Positions 1 through 9,244 of a stretch of DNA of 64,000 nt are shown here, one piece after another; positions within the stretch are counted from its first letter, which is position 1, and each line of letters begins with the position of its first letter. A program made the translations under genes and the position numbers. The DNA is from Hyphomicrobiales bacterium (lineage in GTDB: Bacteria; Pseudomonadota; Alphaproteobacteria; Rhizobiales; Rhizobiaceae). The notes beneath the pieces were generated by a model. That model searched no databases, was not told where the DNA came from, and was given only the letters and a program-made list of their open reading frames with translations. Location of the stretch: NCBI GenBank assembly GCA_900470155.1, contig UBZT01000007.1, forward strand, positions 290,962 through 354,961, written 5' to 3'.

Positions 1-359
1 TGCCGCAGCTGATTGCCGGTCTGCCGCATGCCGAAGCCAAGGAGCGCGGCAAGCAGCTTCTCGACTACATGCGCATCGGCCCGCGGGCGGAGCATCGTCC
101 GGCCGAACTTTCGGGCGGCGAACAACAGCGCGTCGCAATCGCGCGTGCGGTTGCTAACGCACCTCTGGTTCTCCTGGCCGACGAGCCGACCGGCAATCTC
201 GATCCGGAAACGGCATCCTATGTCTTCTCGGCGCTGGAGGCGCTGGTGCGCCAGTCTGGCCTGTCGGCGATGATCGCAACCCACAACCACGAGATTGCCC
301 GCCGCATGGATCGCTGCGTGACATTGGTCGACGGAAAGATTGTCGAATTCCATCCCTGA
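1..359 (+). CDS. lolD: Lipoprotein-releasing ABC transporter ATPase LolD (3' part)
   Basis: ATPase subunit of the LolCDE complex, which extracts mature lipoproteins from the inner membrane and hands them to LolA. The window starts inside the gene, so the Walker A region is missing; reading frame begins at base 3. Visible are the ABC signature LSGGEQQR, the Walker B/D-loop stretch [12 protein letters not shown] and the switch histidine in ATHNHE, in the order and spacing of MacB/LolD-type ATPases. The TGA stop at 357-359 is followed by a strong terminator. In Rhizobiaceae lolD lies directly upstream of dnaE, as here, which favours LolD over FtsE or MacB. The general family is certain; the exact subfamily rests on context. 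Confidence 0.9.
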   Translation, partial: PQLIAGLPHAEAKERGKQLLDYMRIGPRAEHRPAELSGGEQQRVAIARAVANAPLVLLADEPTGNLDPETASYVFSALEALVRQSGLSAMIATHNHEIARRMDRCVTLVDGKIVEFHP

Positions 360-379
360 TCCATCAGGATACAGACTAG

Positions 380-426
380 GCCCATTGCGAGGTGGATTTT
401 GTTCCGCTTGCAATGGGCTTTTTTTT
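380..426 (+). terminator. Intrinsic terminator of the lolD operon
   Basis: Perfect 9-bp stem GCCCATTGC (380-388) with GCAATGGGC (410-418), followed immediately by a run of eight T. It separates lolD from the small ORF and dnaE downstream. Confidence 0.9.
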
Positions 427-484
427 GGTTGACAACAGAACAGAAAGAGAACAAAATAAAAACATAAAGAGACAGGAGACAGAC

Positions 485-571
485 ATGACCGAAATACTTC
501 GTGACGTTGCTGCATTCGCCTCCCTAGCCATGTTCGTTGGCAGCATGTCGCTGATCATGTTGGCGCTCTGA
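485..571 (+). CDS. 28-residue single-span membrane peptide
   Basis: Short ORF of 28 codons plus TGA, in its own transcription space between the lolD terminator and dnaE. An AGGAG Shine-Dalgarno lies about seven bases before the ATG. The product begins MTEILRDVAAFASLAMF and continues as an almost unbroken hydrophobic run to the C terminus (SMSLIMLAL), that is one transmembrane helix with a short acidic head. I do not recognise a named family. Tiny membrane peptides of this kind are often missed by annotation. A hairpin follows the stop. The coding call is supported by the RBS, the hydrophobic pattern and the placement, not by homology. Confidence 0.55.
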   Translation: MTEILRDVAAFASLAMFVGSMSLIMLAL

Positions 572-579
572 CAACTCTT

Positions 580-610
580 CCGGCAAAGCTGTAGAGAGAG
601 GCTTTGCCGG
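580..610 (+). other. Ten-base-pair hairpin between the small ORF and dnaE
   Basis: CCGGCAAAGC (580-589) pairs perfectly with GCTTTGCCGG (601-610) around an 11-base purine-rich loop. No T-run follows, so it is not a standard terminator. It could stabilise the 3' end of the small-peptide mRNA or lie in the dnaE leader. Confidence 0.5.
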
Positions 611-684
611 AGCAAACTCCGCTGGACTTCGCATCTTGGAACGTTGAAAATCGCGCCGATTCAGAATGCGTGAGGATAGACCCG

Positions 685-3600
685 ATGGGCGAAGCAAGCG
701 GCGGCAAGGACGCTTCCGATCTCTTGGGTGGAAGCCCCGGTTTTGTTCATCTTCGGGTGCACTCGGCTTATTCGCTCCTGGAAGGCGCTTTGCCGCTGAA
801 AAAGATCCTGGGTAAGGCGGTTTCCGACAGCCAGCCTGCCATTGCGATCACCGACACCAACAATCTCTTCGTTGCGCTCGAATTTTCCCAGAAGGCGATC
901 GGCGACGGCGTACAGCCGATCATTGGCTGTCAGCTGTCGATCGATATGGAGGACGCGTCGGGCGAGAAGCGCAATGGCCATGTGGCCAAATTGCCTTCGC
1001 TTGTCGTTCTGGCTGCCGATCCGGCAGGCTATGAGCGTCTTGTCGATATTGTCAGTCGCGCCTATCTCGGCGGCGATGCCGGTCACGCGGTGCATGTGAA
1101 GATGTCCTGGCTCGAAGAGGCGGGCACCGAAGGGCTGATTGCGCTGACCGGTGCATCCGATGGCCCCGTCGATCTGATGTTGAAGGACGGCCACAAGGCG
1201 CAGGCCGAGAACCGGCTTCTGGCGCTGAAGGCGCTGTTTGGCGATCGGCTTTATGTCGAGCTGCAGCGTCATGGCAACTACGACCGCAGCCATGAGCGCC
1301 GCATGGTGCAACTGGCCTATGATCATGATTTGCCCCTGGTCGCGACCAACGAGGCCTTCTTCCCGTCGCGTGCCGACTACGATGCCCATGACGCCCTGAT
1401 GGCGGTGGCCCACAACGCCATCGTCTCGGACGACAACCGGTTTCGCCTGACCCCGGATCATTATCTGAAGAGCCGGGCCGAAATGGTTGAGCTGTTTTCC
1501 GATTTGCCGGAAGCGCTCGACAATACGATCGAGATTGCACGGCGTTGCTCCTTCATCCTCGACACCCGAAAGCCGATCCTGCCGCGCTTCACCGGCGGCA
1601 GCGATGATCCGCAGGAGGCGGAGCGCGAGGAAGCCCTCGAACTTAGGCGGCAGGCAGTCGAAGGCCTTGACATGCGTCTGGCAACGCTCGGCATGGCCAA
1701 GGGCTACGCGGAGAACGAATATCGCGAGCGGCTCGATTTCGAATTGTCCGTCATCGAGCGCATGAAGTTTCCCGGCTACTTCCTTATCGTTGCCGACTTT
1801 ATCAAATGGGCCAAGCAGCACGATATTCCGGTTGGGCCAGGCCGTGGTTCCGGTGCAGGCTCGCTGGTAGCCTATGCATTGACCATCACCGACGTCGATC
1901 CACTGCGCTTCTCTCTTCTGTTCGAACGCTTCCTCAATCCGGATCGCGTCTCGATGCCCGACTTCGACATCGACTTCTGCCAGGATCGCCGCGAAGAGGT
2001 CATTCGCTACGTCCAGCAGAAATACGGCCGCGAGCAGGTCGCACAGATCATCACCTTCGGGTCCTTGCAGGCCCGTGCGGCTCTGCGCGATGTCGGCCGT
2101 GTGCTGGAAATGCCTTACGGCCAGGTCGACCGTATCTGCAAGCTGGTTCCCAACAACCCGGCCAATCCGACGCCTTTGTCCAAGGCCATCGAGGAAGAAC
2201 CGAAATTCCAGGAGGAAATCGACAAGGAGCCGGTTGTCGGCCGATTGCTCGATATCGCCCAGAAGATCGAAGGCCTCTATCGCCACGCCTCTACCCATGC
2301 TGCCGGCATCGTCATCGGTGACCGGCCGTTGTCAAAGCTGGTCCCGATGTATCGCGATCCGCGCTCCGACATGCAAGTCACCCAGTTCAACATGAAATGG
2401 GTCGAGCAGGCTGGCCTCGTCAAGTTCGACTTTCTCGGCCTGAAGACCTTGACGGTTCTGAAGACCGCGGTCGATTTCGTCGTCGAGCAACGTGGCCACA
2501 AGGTCGATCTGGCGGCAATCCCGCTCGACGACCAGCCGACCTACGAAATGCTGTCGCGTGGCGAAACCGTCGGCGTGTTCCAGGTGGAAAGTGCCGGCAT
2601 GCGCAAGGCGCTGATCGGCATGCGGCCCGACTGCATCGAGGACATCATTGCGCTGGTCGCGCTTTATCGCCCAGGCCCGATGGAAAATATCCCGACCTAC
2701 AACGCCCGCAAGCACGGTGAAGAGGAAATCGAATCGGTCCATCCGTCGATCGATTATCTGCTGAAGGAGACCCAGGGCGTTATCGTCTACCAGGAACAGG
2801 TCATGCAGATCGCCCAGGTCCTGTCAGGCTATTCGCTCGGCGAGGCCGATCTTCTGCGCCGCGCCATGGGCAAGAAGATCAAGGCGGAGATGGACCAGCA
2901 GAGCGCCCGTTTTGTCGACGGCGCGATGAAGAACGGCGTCTCCAAGCCGCAGGCAAGCAACATCTTCGAATTGCTGGCCAAGTTCGCCAATTACGGCTTC
3001 AACAAGTCGCACGCCGCAGCCTACGCGATCGTTTCCTACCAGACCGCCTTCATGAAGGCGCATTACCCGGTTGAGTTCCTGGCCGCGTCGATGACGCTCG
3101 ATATGTCCAACACCGAAAAGCTGGTCGATTTCCGCCAGGATGCCGGGCGCCTCGGCATCGAGGTTGTGCCGCCGTCCGTGCAGACCTCGTTCCGCCATTT
3201 CCAGACCGGTCCGAACAGGATCTTCTACGCGCTGGCCGCGATCAAGGGCGTCGGCGAAGCGGCCGTCGATCATATCGTAGAGGTGAGGGGCGACACGCCC
3301 TTTGCCGATATCGAGGATTTCTGCCTGCGCATCGATCCCAAGCAGGTCAATCGCCGCGTCTTCGAAAGCCTGATTTCCGCCGGTGCCTTCGATTGTTTCG
3401 GTCACGACCGGGCCGAAATGAGCGGCAGCCTCGACCGGATCATGGGTTATGCCCAGCGCGCCCAGGAAAATGCCGTCAGCGGCCAGTCCGACATGTTCGG
3501 CTCCGGCGGTGCGAGCGGTCCGGAACGCATCGCCTTTGCGCCTTATACGCCGTATCTGTCGTCGGAAAAGCTGATGCGCGAGTTCCAGGTGCTCGGCTTT

Positions 3601-4182
3601 TATCTCTCGGCCCACCCGCTTGATGCCTACCGTTCGCTGCTCGACAAGCTGCGGGTGCAGAATTTTGCCGATTTCTCCGTCGCGGTAAAGCAGGGCGCCA
3701 CCGCCGGCCGGCTTGCCGGTACGGTGATCTCCAAGCAGGAGCGCAAGACCCGCACCGGCAACAAGATGGGCATCGTCACCTTCTCAGATGCGTCGGGCCA
3801 ATATGAAGCCGTGCTGTTCTCGGAAGGTCTCAATCAGTATCGCGACCTGCTGGAATCCGGCAAATCCTTGGTCATCCTGGTGGCAGCCGAGGAGCGCCCG
3901 GAAGGCATCGGCCTACGCATCCAGACGGCGCAGTCGCTGGAGGAACAATCGATCCGCATGCAGAAGGCGATGCGCGTCTACGTTCGTGATTCCGGGCCTT
4001 TGCGCGCGGTCGCTGCCCATCTGAACGCCCGCGGTGACGGCCTTGTCTCGTTCATTGTCATCAAGGATGACGGCATGCGCGAGATTGAGGTCGAACTGAC
4101 GGAAAAATTCCGAATCTCGCCGGAGATCGCCGCCGCGATGCGCTCGACACCGGGCGTGCTGGACGTGGAATTGGTGAGCTGA
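685..4182 (+). CDS. dnaE: DNA polymerase III alpha subunit DnaE
   Basis: Catalytic subunit of the chromosomal replicase (C-family polymerase), 1165 residues, normal for alphaproteobacterial DnaE1. The N-terminal PHP domain starts with HLRVHSAYSLLEGALP. The palm carries PDFDIDF, giving catalytic D426 and D428, and the third aspartate D582 lies in VKFDFLGL. A helix-hairpin-helix region and a C-terminal OB fold (near GKMGIVTFSD-like sequence about residue 1030) follow. An in-frame TTG lies 27 codons upstream at 604, but the ATG at 685 has a GAGG Shine-Dalgarno and fits the family N terminus, so I start there. Convergent with the L,D-transpeptidase gene, three bases apart. Identity is certain; only the start is a choice. 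Confidence 0.97.
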   Translation: MGEASGGKDASDLLGGSPGFVHLRVHSAYSLLEGALPLKKILGKAVSDSQPAIAITDTNNLFVALEFSQKAIGDGVQPIIGCQLSIDMEDASGEKRNGHVAKLPSLVVLAADPAGYERLVDIVSRAYLGGDAGHAVHVKMSWLEEAGTEGLIALTGASDGPVDLMLKDGHKAQAENRLLALKALFGDRLYVELQRHGNYDRSHERRMVQLAYDHDLPLVATNEAFFPSRADYDAHDALMAVAHNAIVSDDNRFRLTPDHYLKSRAEMVELFSDLPEALDNTIEIARRCSFILDTRKPILPRFTGGSDDPQEAEREEALELRRQAVEGLDMRLATLGMAKGYAENEYRERLDFELSVIERMKFPGYFLIVADFIKWAKQHDIPVGPGRGSGAGSLVAYALTITDVDPLRFSLLFERFLNPDRVSMPDFDIDFCQDRREEVIRYVQQKYGREQVAQIITFGSLQARAALRDVGRVLEMPYGQVDRICKLVPNNPANPTPLSKAIEEEPKFQEEIDKEPVVGRLLDIAQKIEGLYRHASTHAAGIVIGDRPLSKLVPMYRDPRSDMQVTQFNMKWVEQAGLVKFDFLGLKTLTVLKTAVDFVVEQRGHKVDLAAIPLDDQPTYEMLSRGETVGVFQVESAGMRKALIGMRPDCIEDIIALVALYRPGPMENIPTYNARKHGEEEIESVHPSIDYLLKETQGVIVYQEQVMQIAQVLSGYSLGEADLLRRAMGKKIKAEMDQQSARFVDGAMKNGVSKPQASNIFELLAKFANYGFNKSHAAAYAIVSYQTAFMKAHYPVEFLAASMTLDMSNTEKLVDFRQDAGRLGIEVVPPSVQTSFRHFQTGPNRIFYALAAIKGVGEAAVDHIVEVRGDTPFADIEDFCLRIDPKQVNRRVFESLISAGAFDCFGHDRAEMSGSLDRIMGYAQRAQENAVSGQSDMFGSGGASGPERIAFAPYTPYLSSEKLMREFQVLGFYLSAHPLDAYRSLLDKLRVQNFADFSVAVKQGATAGRLAGTVISKQERKTRTGNKMGIVTFSDASGQYEAVLFSEGLNQYRDLLESGKSLVILVAAEERPEGIGLRIQTAQSLEEQSIRMQKAMRVYVRDSGPLRAVAAHLNARGDGLVSFIVIKDDGMREIEVELTEKFRISPEIAAAMRSTPGVLDVELVS

Positions 4183-4185
4183 CGC

Positions 4186-5439
4186 TCAGCCTCTGGGCGC
4201 CGGGCGTGTCACGGTGATAAAATCGGTTCCGTCCCCGGTTTCCATACCGAGACCCATGTCCGAAATGGTGATCGACGTGCCCTCGCTGAGCATGGTCTCG
4301 ATCTTGGCGCGGATGTCGCCGGGCATATTGATCCGGGCGAGTGCAGCTTCGACGCTGAAGACAGACTGATCGTCGGCCGGTGTCGTAATGCCCAACCGCT
4401 TCATCGCCTGGGCGGGTAGATGGTTTTCCAGCGTGACCGAGCGCCATTCGGCCTTGCCCTTGAAGCGGTCGACTGAGGTTGCCTCGATGAAATGCGTTCC
4501 GAGCGCAAGCTCCGGATTGGCAATCGAAATTGGCGCTTCGAACAGCGGCTTGAATTGTTGCCGGATCATGATCTGGCCGGCCGGCGGCGTGCCTTTTCCG
4601 GCGGACGTGTAGAGCGCTTCGAGGAAGACCGGCGACAGGATGGCACCATCCTTCTCGATCGACTTCCATCGTTTGTAGCCCTTGACCGCCGCCATGGTCT
4701 TTGAGCCCATCAGTCCGTCTGGAATGCCGATATCGAAGCCGAGATCGGCAAGCAGGCGTTGCACGTCGAGCACCTGTTCGCGCTGGCTGCGCCGGGTGAT
4801 CAGGATCCTGAGGGCCGGCTCGTCTTCCTCAAGGACCAGCGAGGCGGATGCACCCGCTTTGGGAGGCAACTGGTTCATCGCCACTTCGACCGGCTTCAGC
4901 GATGCGTCGATCGTCGTGGGCCGCAGTTGAACATCCGACAGCAACTGGCCGTCGGCAACCGGTATGCGCGGCACGAACAGCGTCGAATGTGACAGCGGGC
5001 GCGGCGCCACCGGATCATCGGTGATGATCACATGCGCACCGCGTTCGGTCATGGAAAAAAGCGACTTGGCAAACCCAGCCGGCAGGCGCACGCAGCCATG
5101 CGAGGCGGGATAGTTCGGCACCTTGCCCTCGTGCAGGGCGATGCCGGACCAGGTCAGTCGCTGCATGAACGGCATCGGCGCGTTCGAATAGAGATTCGAC
5201 TCGTGATACTTGCGCTTCTCGAGGATCGAAAACACGCCGGACGGCGTTGTATGTCCGGCTTTTCCGGTCGAGACCTTGGAGGTGGCAACGATCTGGTCTC
5301 CGTCATAGACGGTGAGCATCTGGTCGGCCTTCGACACATAAATCTGCAGCGGGCTCGATCCATTCGCAAGGCTTGGCGAGACGAGCGCCGTGCTGGTGGC
5401 AAGGCAGAGAGCGAAGGTGAAGACAAAACGCTGAAACAT
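4186..5439 (-). CDS. Exported L,D-transpeptidase with peptidoglycan-binding domain
   Basis: YkuD-family L,D-transpeptidase, which makes 3-3 cross-links in peptidoglycan or anchors proteins to it in the periplasm. A signal peptide (hydrophobic run ending about SLANG) precedes the YkuD domain, which carries the active-site motif SHGCVR with Cys116 and an upstream LHEG histidine. A peptidoglycan-binding-1 module (VQRLLADLGFDIG) lies around residues 225-265. The remaining C-terminal part has no motif I can name. I start at the ATG at 5439; a TTG seven codons upstream is possible. Rhizobiales depend heavily on L,D-transpeptidases for polar growth, so a cell-wall role is expected. The particular paralogue cannot be named. 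Confidence 0.9.
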   Translation of the reverse strand: MFQRFVFTFALCLATSTALVSPSLANGSSPLQIYVSKADQMLTVYDGDQIVATSKVSTGKAGHTTPSGVFSILEKRKYHESNLYSNAPMPFMQRLTWSGIALHEGKVPNYPASHGCVRLPAGFAKSLFSMTERGAHVIITDDPVAPRPLSHSTLFVPRIPVADGQLLSDVQLRPTTIDASLKPVEVAMNQLPPKAGASASLVLEEDEPALRILITRRSQREQVLDVQRLLADLGFDIGIPDGLMGSKTMAAVKGYKRWKSIEKDGAILSPVFLEALYTSAGKGTPPAGQIMIRQQFKPLFEAPISIANPELALGTHFIEATSVDRFKGKAEWRSVTLENHLPAQAMKRLGITTPADDQSVFSVEAALARINMPGDIRAKIETMLSEGTSITISDMGLGMETGDGTDFITVTRPAPRG

Positions 5440-5581
5440 GGACCGACCGTTGATACGCAATACTGGATGGCGCCGATCCTATGTCGTGAAGTTTAAGAAA
5501 AGTTTCGTCCGGACGTTTCCAAATGCGCAAACACGCGACTGTGACTTTGCTGCACGATTTGTCCACAGTTGGGGAGGGGTG

Positions 5582-6382
5582 TCAGACGGCGCGGGACATG
5601 CGAGGCCGAAGTTGCGGCGAGGCCAGCGCCAGAAGCAGTGCCGCCAGCGGTAGGGAAAAGCCGTAGCCCAGATGCTTGAAACCGACGGCACCGACGAGAC
5701 CGCCGAGAAAGAAAGCCAGCACGATCGGGACCAGCACTCCGAGCTTTTTGCCGTCGGCGATCACAGGGGCATGGTGCGCAAGCCTCGCGACCTTTCGGTA
5801 GCCGAGCTTGCCAAGCTCGATGCCGATATCGGTCACCATGCCAGTGAGGTGTGTCGTGCGGATACGGGCGCCGGAGATCTTGGTGATGGTCGCGTTCTGC
5901 AGGCCCATGATGAAGCACAGCAACGGCGCAATGACCATCACCATGATCGGTGCATGCGGCAGGGTAGCGCCGATGGCACCAAAGGTGATCAGCAGGGCTG
6001 ATTCGAGCGCCAGTGGATAAGCATATTGCTGGCGCCTCGCGTGGCGTCTGGCCCAGTTGATCAGGATAGCTGCGCAGGCGGCACCGGCGGTGAAGAAGAC
6101 CAGCGCCGTCAGACCGACACCGACAAGTCCGACAAGGCCAAGCGCCAGATTGTCCGCGATCGATGAAACCACGCCGGTCATATGCGATGTATACTGGCCG
6201 ATCGCCAGAAATCCGCCGGCATTGATCGCACCGGCAACGAAGGACAGCACCACGCCGAGCATGACGTCATTAGGCATATTGCGCCGATGCGAAGCCGCCA
6301 TGCGAAAGATCCGCAGCGATTTGCGCCGTGCAAGTGGTGCGCGCTTGGGTCTGACAATCTGGCTTTGCGAGGCACTCTGCAA
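5582..6382 (-). CDS. DUF1275 (YoaK family) membrane protein
   Basis: Integral membrane protein with about six hydrophobic segments. The first carries the family-type sequence GAINAGGFLAIGQYTSHMTG. DUF1275/YoaK proteins are related to permeases and their substrate is unknown. The open frame extends into dinB, so the start is uncertain. I chose the TTG at 6382 because an AGGA Shine-Dalgarno overlaps the dinB TAG stop eight bases upstream, which would couple the two genes. An ATG at 6301 without an RBS is the alternative. The N terminus is strongly basic and would be cytoplasmic. The family call is good; the function is unknown. Confidence 0.85.
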   Translation of the reverse strand: MQSASQSQIVRPKRAPLARRKSLRIFRMAASHRRNMPNDVMLGVVLSFVAGAINAGGFLAIGQYTSHMTGVVSSIADNLALGLVGLVGVGLTALVFFTAGAACAAILINWARRHARRQQYAYPLALESALLITFGAIGATLPHAPIMVMVIAPLLCFIMGLQNATITKISGARIRTTHLTGMVTDIGIELGKLGYRKVARLAHHAPVIADGKKLGVLVPIVLAFFLGGLVGAVGFKHLGYGFSLPLAALLLALASPQLRPRMSRAV

Positions 6383-6392
6383 TGGACTTGTC

Positions 6393-7679
6393 CTAGGATC
6401 GTTTGGGCGGGAAGGTATAGCCGGTCTGCACAGTACCCTTGCCGAACTTGTCCCGCAATTTGTCCATCGCCGCCTCGGCTGCTGCCCGTCGTGACGCCTG
6501 CGCATCGACCAGGTCGGGCGGATCGGCGACCGAGGGGTCCTGGAGATCGCTGACTCCGATGCCGATCAGGCGAAAGCGCGTCCCGTCGGTTTCCTTTTCC
6601 AGCAGGGACAGGCCGGTGCGGAAGATCCGGTCGGCGAGCTGCGTCGGATCATCCAGCTTTCTGTTTCGCGTTCGCGTCTTGAAATCCGATGTCTTCAATT
6701 TCAGGACGACGGTCTGTCCGGCGATGCCGTGACGCTTCAAGCGCCACGCCACCTTTTCCGACAGTTCCCGCAGGTGTTTGATCAGGTCGTCCGCGCGGCT
6801 GATATCCTCGAAAAACGTCGTTTCCGCCGATACGCTCTTGGCCGCCTCGTTGGCATGCACGTCGCGATCATCGATCCCGCGCGACAGCCGCGACAGCCGC
6901 TGACCCATGACGCCGTAGCGCCGCATCAGGTCGGTTTCGTCCATGGTCTGCAACTGGCCGATGCTACGGATGCCGTCCTGCGCCAGCGTGGTGGCAAAGG
7001 CCTTGCCGACACCCCAGATCATCGTCACCGGCTTGTCGGACAAAAACCGCACGGCTTCTTCCTCGCCGATCACCGAAAAGCCGCGCGGTTTCTGCAGGTC
7101 GGAAGCCACCTTGGCCAGAAACTTGCAGTAAGATAGCCCGACAGAAATGGTGATGCCGATTTCCTGCTCGACCCGTCGGGCAAAGCGGGCCAGCACCATG
7201 GCCGGCGGCTCGTGATGCAGGAGTTGCGTGCCCTTCAGCTCCAGAAATGCCTCGTCGATCGAGATCGGCTGAACCAGCGGTGTCAGTTCCTCCATCAGCG
7301 CCCGCACTTCGCGGCCGACCCGAACATATTTCTCCATGTCCGGACGGATCACGACGGCCTGCGGGCAGGCTTCCAGCGCCTTGAACATCGGCATGGCCGA
7401 GCGCACGCCGTGAATGCGTGCGACATAGCAGGCCGTCGAGACCACGCCGCGCTTGCCGCCACCGATGATCACCGGTTTGTCGACCAACTCCGGATTGTCG
7501 CGTTTCTCGATCGAGGCATAGAACGCATCGCAGTCGACATGGGCCAGTGTCAGCTGATGCAGTTCCGGATGATAGACAAGCCTCGGGCTTCCGCAGGCGT
7601 GACATCGCTTGCGGCCGTCCGGCTGCCCTTTGAGGCAGTCACGGCAAAAGCCCGGAAACTGTGGTTCGATGTGGGTCAT
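6393..7679 (-). CDS. dinB: DNA polymerase IV with N-terminal zinc finger
   Basis: Y-family translesion polymerase. The palm motifs are [11 protein letters not shown] and SIDEAFLEL, whose acidic residues bind the catalytic metals. Helix-hairpin-helix ([12 protein letters not shown]) and little-finger regions follow. The first 40 residues hold two cysteine pairs (CRDC and CHAC) that look like a zinc ribbon, an extension seen in many alphaproteobacterial DinB proteins but absent from the Escherichia coli enzyme. I start at the ATG at 7679 just before this finger; the frame opens 18 codons earlier. No beta-clamp motif was verified. The downstream DUF1275 gene is probably co-transcribed. Confidence 0.93.
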   Translation of the reverse strand: MTHIEPQFPGFCRDCLKGQPDGRKRCHACGSPRLVYHPELHQLTLAHVDCDAFYASIEKRDNPELVDKPVIIGGGKRGVVSTACYVARIHGVRSAMPMFKALEACPQAVVIRPDMEKYVRVGREVRALMEELTPLVQPISIDEAFLELKGTQLLHHEPPAMVLARFARRVEQEIGITISVGLSYCKFLAKVASDLQKPRGFSVIGEEEAVRFLSDKPVTMIWGVGKAFATTLAQDGIRSIGQLQTMDETDLMRRYGVMGQRLSRLSRGIDDRDVHANEAAKSVSAETTFFEDISRADDLIKHLRELSEKVAWRLKRHGIAGQTVVLKLKTSDFKTRTRNRKLDDPTQLADRIFRTGLSLLEKETDGTRFRLIGIGVSDLQDPSVADPPDLVDAQASRRAAAEAAMDKLRDKFGKGTVQTGYTFPPKRS

Positions 7680-7795
7680 GACAGGAACAAATATTGAACA
7701 TGGCCACAGTAGCGCATGTTTCTCATCACACAAGTCATGTCCGGAAACGATCTCCCGTCAGCCACCATTTTCCTTTGGTTGCCACGAGACGAGGC

Positions 7796-8431
7796 TCAGA
7801 TGCCGAAATGGAGGGCGATCATGTCCTTCGCGTCGATCCAGCCAGCCGCCCGGCGCACATGCTCTGGCGGTGGCGGCGCGAATTTGTGGATCTCGACCGG
7901 TGGCGGCATGTAAACGAGCAGACAATCGGGCACATGGTCGCCGACCGACCGCAGGTTATGCGCCATGTCGTCGATGAAGGCGACGGGCAGGGAACGGTCC
8001 GCATGCAGTGCCGCCACCAGCGGACCCTTGGCTTCATCGGCAGCAATCAGCGGAAAGCTGAGGGTGAGTTGGTCGAGCAGCCGGCGGCGTGCATCCGCGT
8101 GCCGCGGCGGCATGGCTGTCAGAAAGACCAGATCCGCCTTGCCGGCCAGGGCATGCAGGGTATCGATCGCTTCGGCAAAGGGTGTCTGCCAGCGTTCCTG
8201 GGCAATGAAGAAATCATTGATGAGCGTCTGGACGGCGGTCGTATCCAGAATGCTCTCATCGAGCAGGGAGACGATGTTTCCTGCAAGTTTGAAGGAGCGC
8301 GGTAGGAGGCGATGACCGCGGCTTCCGAGGAAGGCTTCGAACGGCGTTGCAAATTGCAGCACGACATCATCGACATCACAGACGATCAGTGGTCTATCGG
8401 TGAGATGGATCTCCGAGATCTTGGCAAGCAT
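7796..8431 (-). CDS. HAD-like hydrolase, conserved in Rhizobiaceae
   Basis: Haloacid-dehalogenase fold protein of 211 residues. Motif I is CDVDDVV (nucleophile D19, D21), motif II is VFLTAMPP, and the acidic motif IV is FIDDMAHN. The layout is that of a small cytosolic phosphatase; the substrate cannot be read from sequence. The ATG overlaps the TGA of the upstream DUF3572 gene by one base (TGATG), so the two are translationally coupled. The pair is transcribed away from divK. Confidence 0.75.
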   Translation of the reverse strand: MLAKISEIHLTDRPLIVCDVDDVVLQFATPFEAFLGSRGHRLLPRSFKLAGNIVSLLDESILDTTAVQTLINDFFIAQERWQTPFAEAIDTLHALAGKADLVFLTAMPPRHADARRRLLDQLTLSFPLIAADEAKGPLVAALHADRSLPVAFIDDMAHNLRSVGDHVPDCLLVYMPPPVEIHKFAPPPPEHVRRAAGWIDAKDMIALHFGI

Positions 8432-8724
8432 CAGTATTGTCCGGAATCGAGGGACGGCTGGGAATAGTGCTGTGCAGCCTCAATGACGGTCTCCGGCTTC
8501 GTCTCGGTTGCGGCGCAGAAGGCCATCAGCGTCGGTTCATGTGCCATCAGGAAATCCAGCATTCCGGCGAGAAAGCCGGGATCATTGATGGCCTGGCGCA
8601 TCTGGTCCGGTCGCACGCCGGAAAGCGCCAGAAAACGCGACAGCATCTCGGGCTCGCTGGCGAGCCAGCCCAGAACAGCCACGGCCGTTGCTTCGGCATC
8701 CTGGTTTATATGCCTGTTTTTCAT
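8431..8724 (-). CDS. DUF3572 family protein
   Basis: Small, mostly helical cytosolic protein of 97 residues matching the alphaproteobacterial DUF3572 family (core VAVLGWLASEPEMLSRFLAL, then a repeat-like helical segment). Its function is unknown. A Shine-Dalgarno AGGA precedes the ATG. Divergent from divK with a 137-base spacer that must hold both promoters, an arrangement I recall from other Rhizobiaceae. It ends in the HAD gene start. Confidence 0.8.
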   Translation of the reverse strand: MKNRHINQDAEATAVAVLGWLASEPEMLSRFLALSGVRPDQMRQAINDPGFLAGMLDFLMAHEPTLMAFCAATETKPETVIEAAQHYSQPSLDSGQY

Positions 8725-8861
8725 GAAGTCTTTTCCTGTCTGCCTGTCGAATTACCGATTTCGAAACCAAATAGCACTACCATGCGTGATGACGGAAGAT
8801 GCAACCCGCCGCCGGATCTCGCGTTGAAGATCTGAAGGGTGCGGGATAAGGGACCGGGTGA

Positions 8862-9233
8862 ATGCCGAAAAAGGTAATGATTGTCGAAGACAACGAGCTG
8901 AACATGAAGCTCTTCCGCGATCTTATCGAAGCCTCCGGCTATGAGACCGTGCAGACGCGTAACGGCATGGAAGCCATGGATCTGGCCCGTCGGCACAAGC
9001 CGGATCTGATTCTCATGGACATCCAGTTGCCGGAAGTCTCCGGCCTTGAAGTGACGAAGTGGCTGAAGGAAGATCCGGACCTGCATGTGATCCCGGTCAT
9101 TGCCGTCACCGCCTTTGCCATGAAAGGTGACGAGGAGCGCATCCGCCAGGGTGGTTGCGAGGCCTATGTGTCAAAGCCTATCTCGGTGCCGAAATTCATC
9201 GAGACCATCAAGACCTATCTTGGGGACGCGTAA
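8862..9233 (+). CDS. divK: Single-domain response regulator DivK
   Basis: Receiver-only protein of 123 residues that controls the CckA-ChpT-CtrA cell-cycle phosphorelay by binding DivL, and is itself phosphorylated and dephosphorylated by DivJ and PleC. The acidic pocket (VEDN near the N terminus), phospho-acceptor D53 in [10 protein letters not shown], and lysine in VSKPIS are all present. No output domain exists. pleD follows 11 bases downstream, the same divK-pleD pair known in Caulobacter, which makes the assignment firm. Confidence 0.96.
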   Translation: MPKKVMIVEDNELNMKLFRDLIEASGYETVQTRNGMEAMDLARRHKPDLILMDIQLPEVSGLEVTKWLKEDPDLHVIPVIAVTAFAMKGDEERIRQGGCEAYVSKPISVPKFIETIKTYLGDA

Positions 9234-9244
9234 GGAAACCAGCC

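Noticed and set aside
661..2298. 545-codon minus-strand open frame inside dnaE
   Set aside because: Exact antisense shadow of a certain gene, produced by high GC at third codon positions. No RBS and no protein motif.
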